Of a stretch of DNA of 15,941 bases, positions 13,134-15,941 are shown one piece after another. Position 1 is the first letter of the stretch, and every line of letters starts with the position of its first letter. The notes beneath the pieces were generated by a model. That model saw only the letters and a program-made list of their open reading frames with translations, was not told the origin of the DNA and did not search any database. Position numbers and translations under genes: made by a program. The stretch is from Candidatus Cloacimonadota bacterium (lineage in GTDB: Bacteria; Cloacimonadota; Cloacimonadia; Cloacimonadales; TCS61): NCBI GenBank assembly GCA_023133395.1, contig JAGLWO010000145.1:1-15941 (forward strand). The letters are read 5' to 3'.

Positions 13134-15941
13134 ATGAAAAAAGTAGTTTATCCCATAATTTTCATATTGTTTTTTGCTTCTTTTTCCTCAGCAGAAGTAT
13201 TTTTACAACGATTCTATCTGGAAGGTTATGCACCACTCAAGGGAAATGAGATAGATTACTTTAAACTTCATGAAGGATATTCCATAACGAGCTATCCAAG
13301 AAACATATTAAGTGGTGTCAAACTTACAACAGAAAAAGAGATAGATTATGAAGAAAAATTAGTTAAGTTTCAGGTAAAATACAACAGCATTGAGCTTTAT
13401 CCACCGGTTTATATTACCCTGGATACTTATGTTCAAAACAATTTCAGTGAAATATACCGAAAGCTGGTAAAGGCGAACAGTAAAGAACTTCTGAGCGCTA
13501 AAGATAGAGCAGAAAGTGCTGGTTTAATCCCGGAGATTGTGATTGAACTACCCAAAATCGCTCTTCCTAAAGCAGTAAGAAAATTTATGGGAAATAAGGC
13601 TGGTAGACTCAGTTTGGATGGTAGCCAGAAGTTAACCTTTTCAGGCAGTAGTACTTCAAGAAATGAACCGGGTGATGAAGATGATCGCAAACAGGATTTT
13701 GACCTTGAGATGCGACAGGACCTGAATCTGAGATTGAAAGGAACCATCGGTGAGAAAATACATGTGAATGTAACCCACCAGTCCACTTCAGATGAAGACG
13801 TTATGCCTACCCCGAGTGAGATAAATGTAAACTATGAGGGTGATGAAGACGAAGTTGTAAGATCTATAGATGGGGGAAACATTTCTCTGAGCCTGAGTGG
13901 CTCCAAGTTCTTCAGTTATAGTGCATCTTCGGAAGGTTTATTCGGAATTAAATCCGGTTTGGAAGCAGGTAACTTGAAGATAACGACAATTCTGGGCAAG
14001 GATGAAGCTAAAAAGAGCACGCAGAAATTCAAAGGAAGTACCCAGGCAGATTCAACTGTAATTGAGAGCAGGAATTTTGTTAAAAGAACCCACTATTTTA
14101 TAGACCAACCCGAAATACTGTATAAACTGTATGATGAAGAGTTTGGTATCGAAGGTGTTGACTATCCTCGAGGCTGGAAAGATAATGCTATAGCAACAGC
14201 ACCTAACGGAGAATGGTACTTAAATTCTACAGGTGCGGGTGTTCTACCTGATCCTGATGAAGAGGTTACCCTCTATATTGATGATGGAAACGCAAGTAAC
14301 AATAATACAACCATAGAAGGAATTGAAATTGGGAATCCTGATATCATATATCACTTTGATATCCTGACAGAAGGAACCGATTATATTATTAATTACAATA
14401 CAGGTATTGTAATTCTAACTTTGTCACAAAGTATAAGTAAACTGTACACAATTGGTATTACCTATACCCGGATAGGCGATGGGCAGGTTGTAGGAAACGA
14501 CTCACCGGTTGAAGTAAAACTTCTGCGTAAAAGCAATCAGGATTTCACTGATGTAGATTACTGGAACCTGCAGGTCAGGAATATCTACAATCTTGGTATG
14601 CAAAATATAAAAAACGAGGGTTTTGACCTGAATATCTTTTCCCTTACGGAAAGTAACACCCCTGACTACAATATCCCCTCAGGTCTTATTGAAGAAACCA
14701 TGAGCTATAATGAATATCTTCGTCTGGATAGCAACGTGGATGGTGTAATAAATGGTGATGACGAACCTGTCGACCTTGCCAGTGGCTATATTGTATTTCC
14801 ATTTTTAAGACCCTTCTTTGCCTTGGAAGACAGCCTTATCTATGTTGAGGAAGAGATTCAATATGATGAATTCTACAATTACATTTCAGTTAAGGGGAAA
14901 ATAGGTCGAGATCAGATTGACCTGAGACAGATGAATATCTTGCCAGGAAGTGTGGTTATCAAGATTGGACCAAACAAAAAGAAACTTGTAGAAAATGTAG
15001 ATTATATAGTTGACTATGATTTTGGAATAATTACCTTTCTGACTGCTGAAGGTAAAGATTCAGATGTTGATATCGATATCAGTTTTCAATATAAACCTCT
15101 CTTCTCTGTTGAGAGCAAAACCATCTTGGGATTTCGAGCTGATATGAAATTCAACGACAACTTGAAATTAGGTGGAACCTTTATTTATCAATCGGAGAAA
15201 GTTAAGGAAGACCGGCCTAAGATCGGAAATGAAAACCGTAGTATAATCCTTACTGATATTGATGGTGAACTCGAGTACGAACTCCCATTCCTTACTAAGG
15301 CTATAGACTGGCTTCCTCTGATAAAAACCGATGAGGAATCATCGGTCACTTTATCCGGGGAAGTGGCTATGAGTATCCCCAGAATATATGGTAGTCCCAA
15401 GCAGAAGGATATCAAGGAAGCCTATGTTGATGATATGGAATCCATACTGGATACTTACCCTCTGGGTGTAACCAGGGGGTCCTGGGACCCTGCCAGCAGA
15501 CCCGGTGAATTTCCTAGCGGGAACTATGTGAATTATGGGAAAGCAAAGATAAATTTTTATAATCCCCAGGATATTTATGCCCGGGAAGTATTTGACCCTG
15601 AATCTCTTACAGAAAAGGAAGAGCGGGAAAAGGTTTCGGTTTTAGCCTATAAGATAAAGCCACTGGACTTAGGAATGCCTGGAATGGACCTCAAACACTG
15701 GGCTGGTGTAATGAAATACATTGGTAATGAGGTCGACTTTTCCAAGAAGAAATACATAGAAATTTTAGCAAAGGTAGATACACTTAATTACAATCAGCTC
15801 ACCAAGCCGGTTATCATGCACATTGATCTGGGAAAGGTGAACGAAAACTTCTATACATTTACTGACATAAACGGAGAAGGTATCCTGGATATGGAAGATG
15901 GACTGGTTGCACGTGACGGTATTCTCGACGGACCGGAAGAT
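13134..15941 (+). CDS. sprA: SprA-family outer-membrane protein, type IX secretion translocon (5' part, runs off window)
   Basis: The open frame gives 936 codons without a stop to the window edge; family members are usually over 2000 residues, so less than half is seen. A signal peptide occupies residues 1-20 (ends F-S-S-A). Residues about 190-280 hold the SprA hallmark: L-R-L-K-G-T-I-G-E-K, Y-E-G-D-E-D-E-V-V-R-S-I, G-G-N-I-S-L-S-L and E-G-L-F-G-I-K. Further on are V-D-Y-I-V-D-Y-D-F-G, K-T-I-L-G-F-R-A-D, L-G-G-T-F-I-Y-Q-S-E-K and W-L-P-L-I-K-T, which match the order in SprA (Sov) proteins. The last visible residues (about 910-936) are Asp-rich with N-G-E-G-I-L-D, calcium-loop-like. SprA forms the giant barrel through which type IX cargo leaves. 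It starts 6 nt after coaX; no Shine-Dalgarno is evident, so coupling is likely. Confidence 0.92.
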   Translation, partial: MKKVVYPIIFILFFASFSSAEVFLQRFYLEGYAPLKGNEIDYFKLHEGYSITSYPRNILSGVKLTTEKEIDYEEKLVKFQVKYNSIELYPPVYITLDTYVQNNFSEIYRKLVKANSKELLSAKDRAESAGLIPEIVIELPKIALPKAVRKFMGNKAGRLSLDGSQKLTFSGSSTSRNEPGDEDDRKQDFDLEMRQDLNLRLKGTIGEKIHVNVTHQSTSDEDVMPTPSEINVNYEGDEDEVVRSIDGGNISLSLSGSKFFSYSASSEGLFGIKSGLEAGNLKITTILGKDEAKKSTQKFKGSTQADSTVIESRNFVKRTHYFIDQPEILYKLYDEEFGIEGVDYPRGWKDNAIATAPNGEWYLNSTGAGVLPDPDEEVTLYIDDGNASNNNTTIEGIEIGNPDIIYHFDILTEGTDYIINYNTGIVILTLSQSISKLYTIGITYTRIGDGQVVGNDSPVEVKLLRKSNQDFTDVDYWNLQVRNIYNLGMQNIKNEGFDLNIFSLTESNTPDYNIPSGLIEETMSYNEYLRLDSNVDGVINGDDEPVDLASGYIVFPFLRPFFALEDSLIYVEEEIQYDEFYNYISVKGKIGRDQIDLRQMNILPGSVVIKIGPNKKKLVENVDYIVDYDFGIITFLTAEGKDSDVDIDISFQYKPLFSVESKTILGFRADMKFNDNLKLGGTFIYQSEKVKEDRPKIGNENRSIILTDIDGELEYELPFLTKAIDWLPLIKTDEESSVTLSGEVAMSIPRIYGSPKQKDIKEAYVDDMESILDTYPLGVTRGSWDPASRPGEFPSGNYVNYGKAKINFYNPQDIYAREVFDPESLTEKEEREKVSVLAYKIKPLDLGMPGMDLKHWAGVMKYIGNEVDFSKKKYIEILAKVDTLNYNQLTKPVIMHIDLGKVNENFYTFTDINGEGILDMEDGLVARDGILDGPED

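Noticed and set aside
13433..13786. A 117-codon minus-strand frame inside the sprA-like gene (also 15188-15415)
   Set aside because: The opposite frame carries clear SprA motifs; the antisense frame is Ser/Leu-rich with no ribosome site.

Overview
The window is AT-rich bacterial DNA with tight gene spacing and purine-rich ribosome binding sites. It comes from a diderm (Gram-negative-type) organism: there are outer-membrane barrel proteins with signal peptides, a LolA-type periplasmic carrier and the N-terminal 936 codons of a SprA-family protein, the outer-membrane translocon of type IX secretion. SprA outside typical Bacteroidota, together with the gene content and low GC, suggests a member of the wider FCB group. 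Candidatus Cloacimonadota is my best guess, but it rests on recollection of the families and not on a search.

Left half (1-7211, all + strand). This is a co-directional run with gaps of 2-17 nt, apart from one 126-nt gap holding a two-hairpin element. In order: the 3' end of an RND/MMPL-type transporter, a patatin-like phospholipase, an outer-membrane lipoprotein-sorting (LolA-like) protein, a DUF1302-like outer-membrane barrel, two small uncharacterised membrane proteins, a soluble MprF-type aminoacyl-phospholipid synthase domain protein, a phasin-like coiled-coil protein and a UbiB/ABC1-family atypical kinase with C-terminal membrane anchors. Every recognisable member handles lipid or envelope material, so it reads as one envelope-lipid locus (inference).

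Middle (7212-9730). A 339-nt gene-free stretch carries a cluster of short perfect or near-perfect palindromes. Then come a minus-strand amidohydrolase, an AT-rich gap, a decayed and internally deleted copy of the 3' end of the MprF-like gene (8970-9241), and a small acidic minus-strand protein.

Right half (9729-15941, all + strand). An unrecognised secreted 474-residue protein overlaps by 1 nt a TatD-family hydrolase that starts with GTG. These are followed by a 56-residue 2[4Fe-4S] ferredoxin with a clear intrinsic terminator, then type III pantothenate kinase (coaX) 6 nt ahead of the sprA-like gene, which runs off the window.

I found no tRNA, rRNA, CRISPR array or insertion sequence. The most interesting items are the envelope-lipid operon, the SprA homologue, the relic duplicate with its conserved tail, the adjacent hairpins inside the ubiB-like coding start, and the two palindromic intergenic elements.
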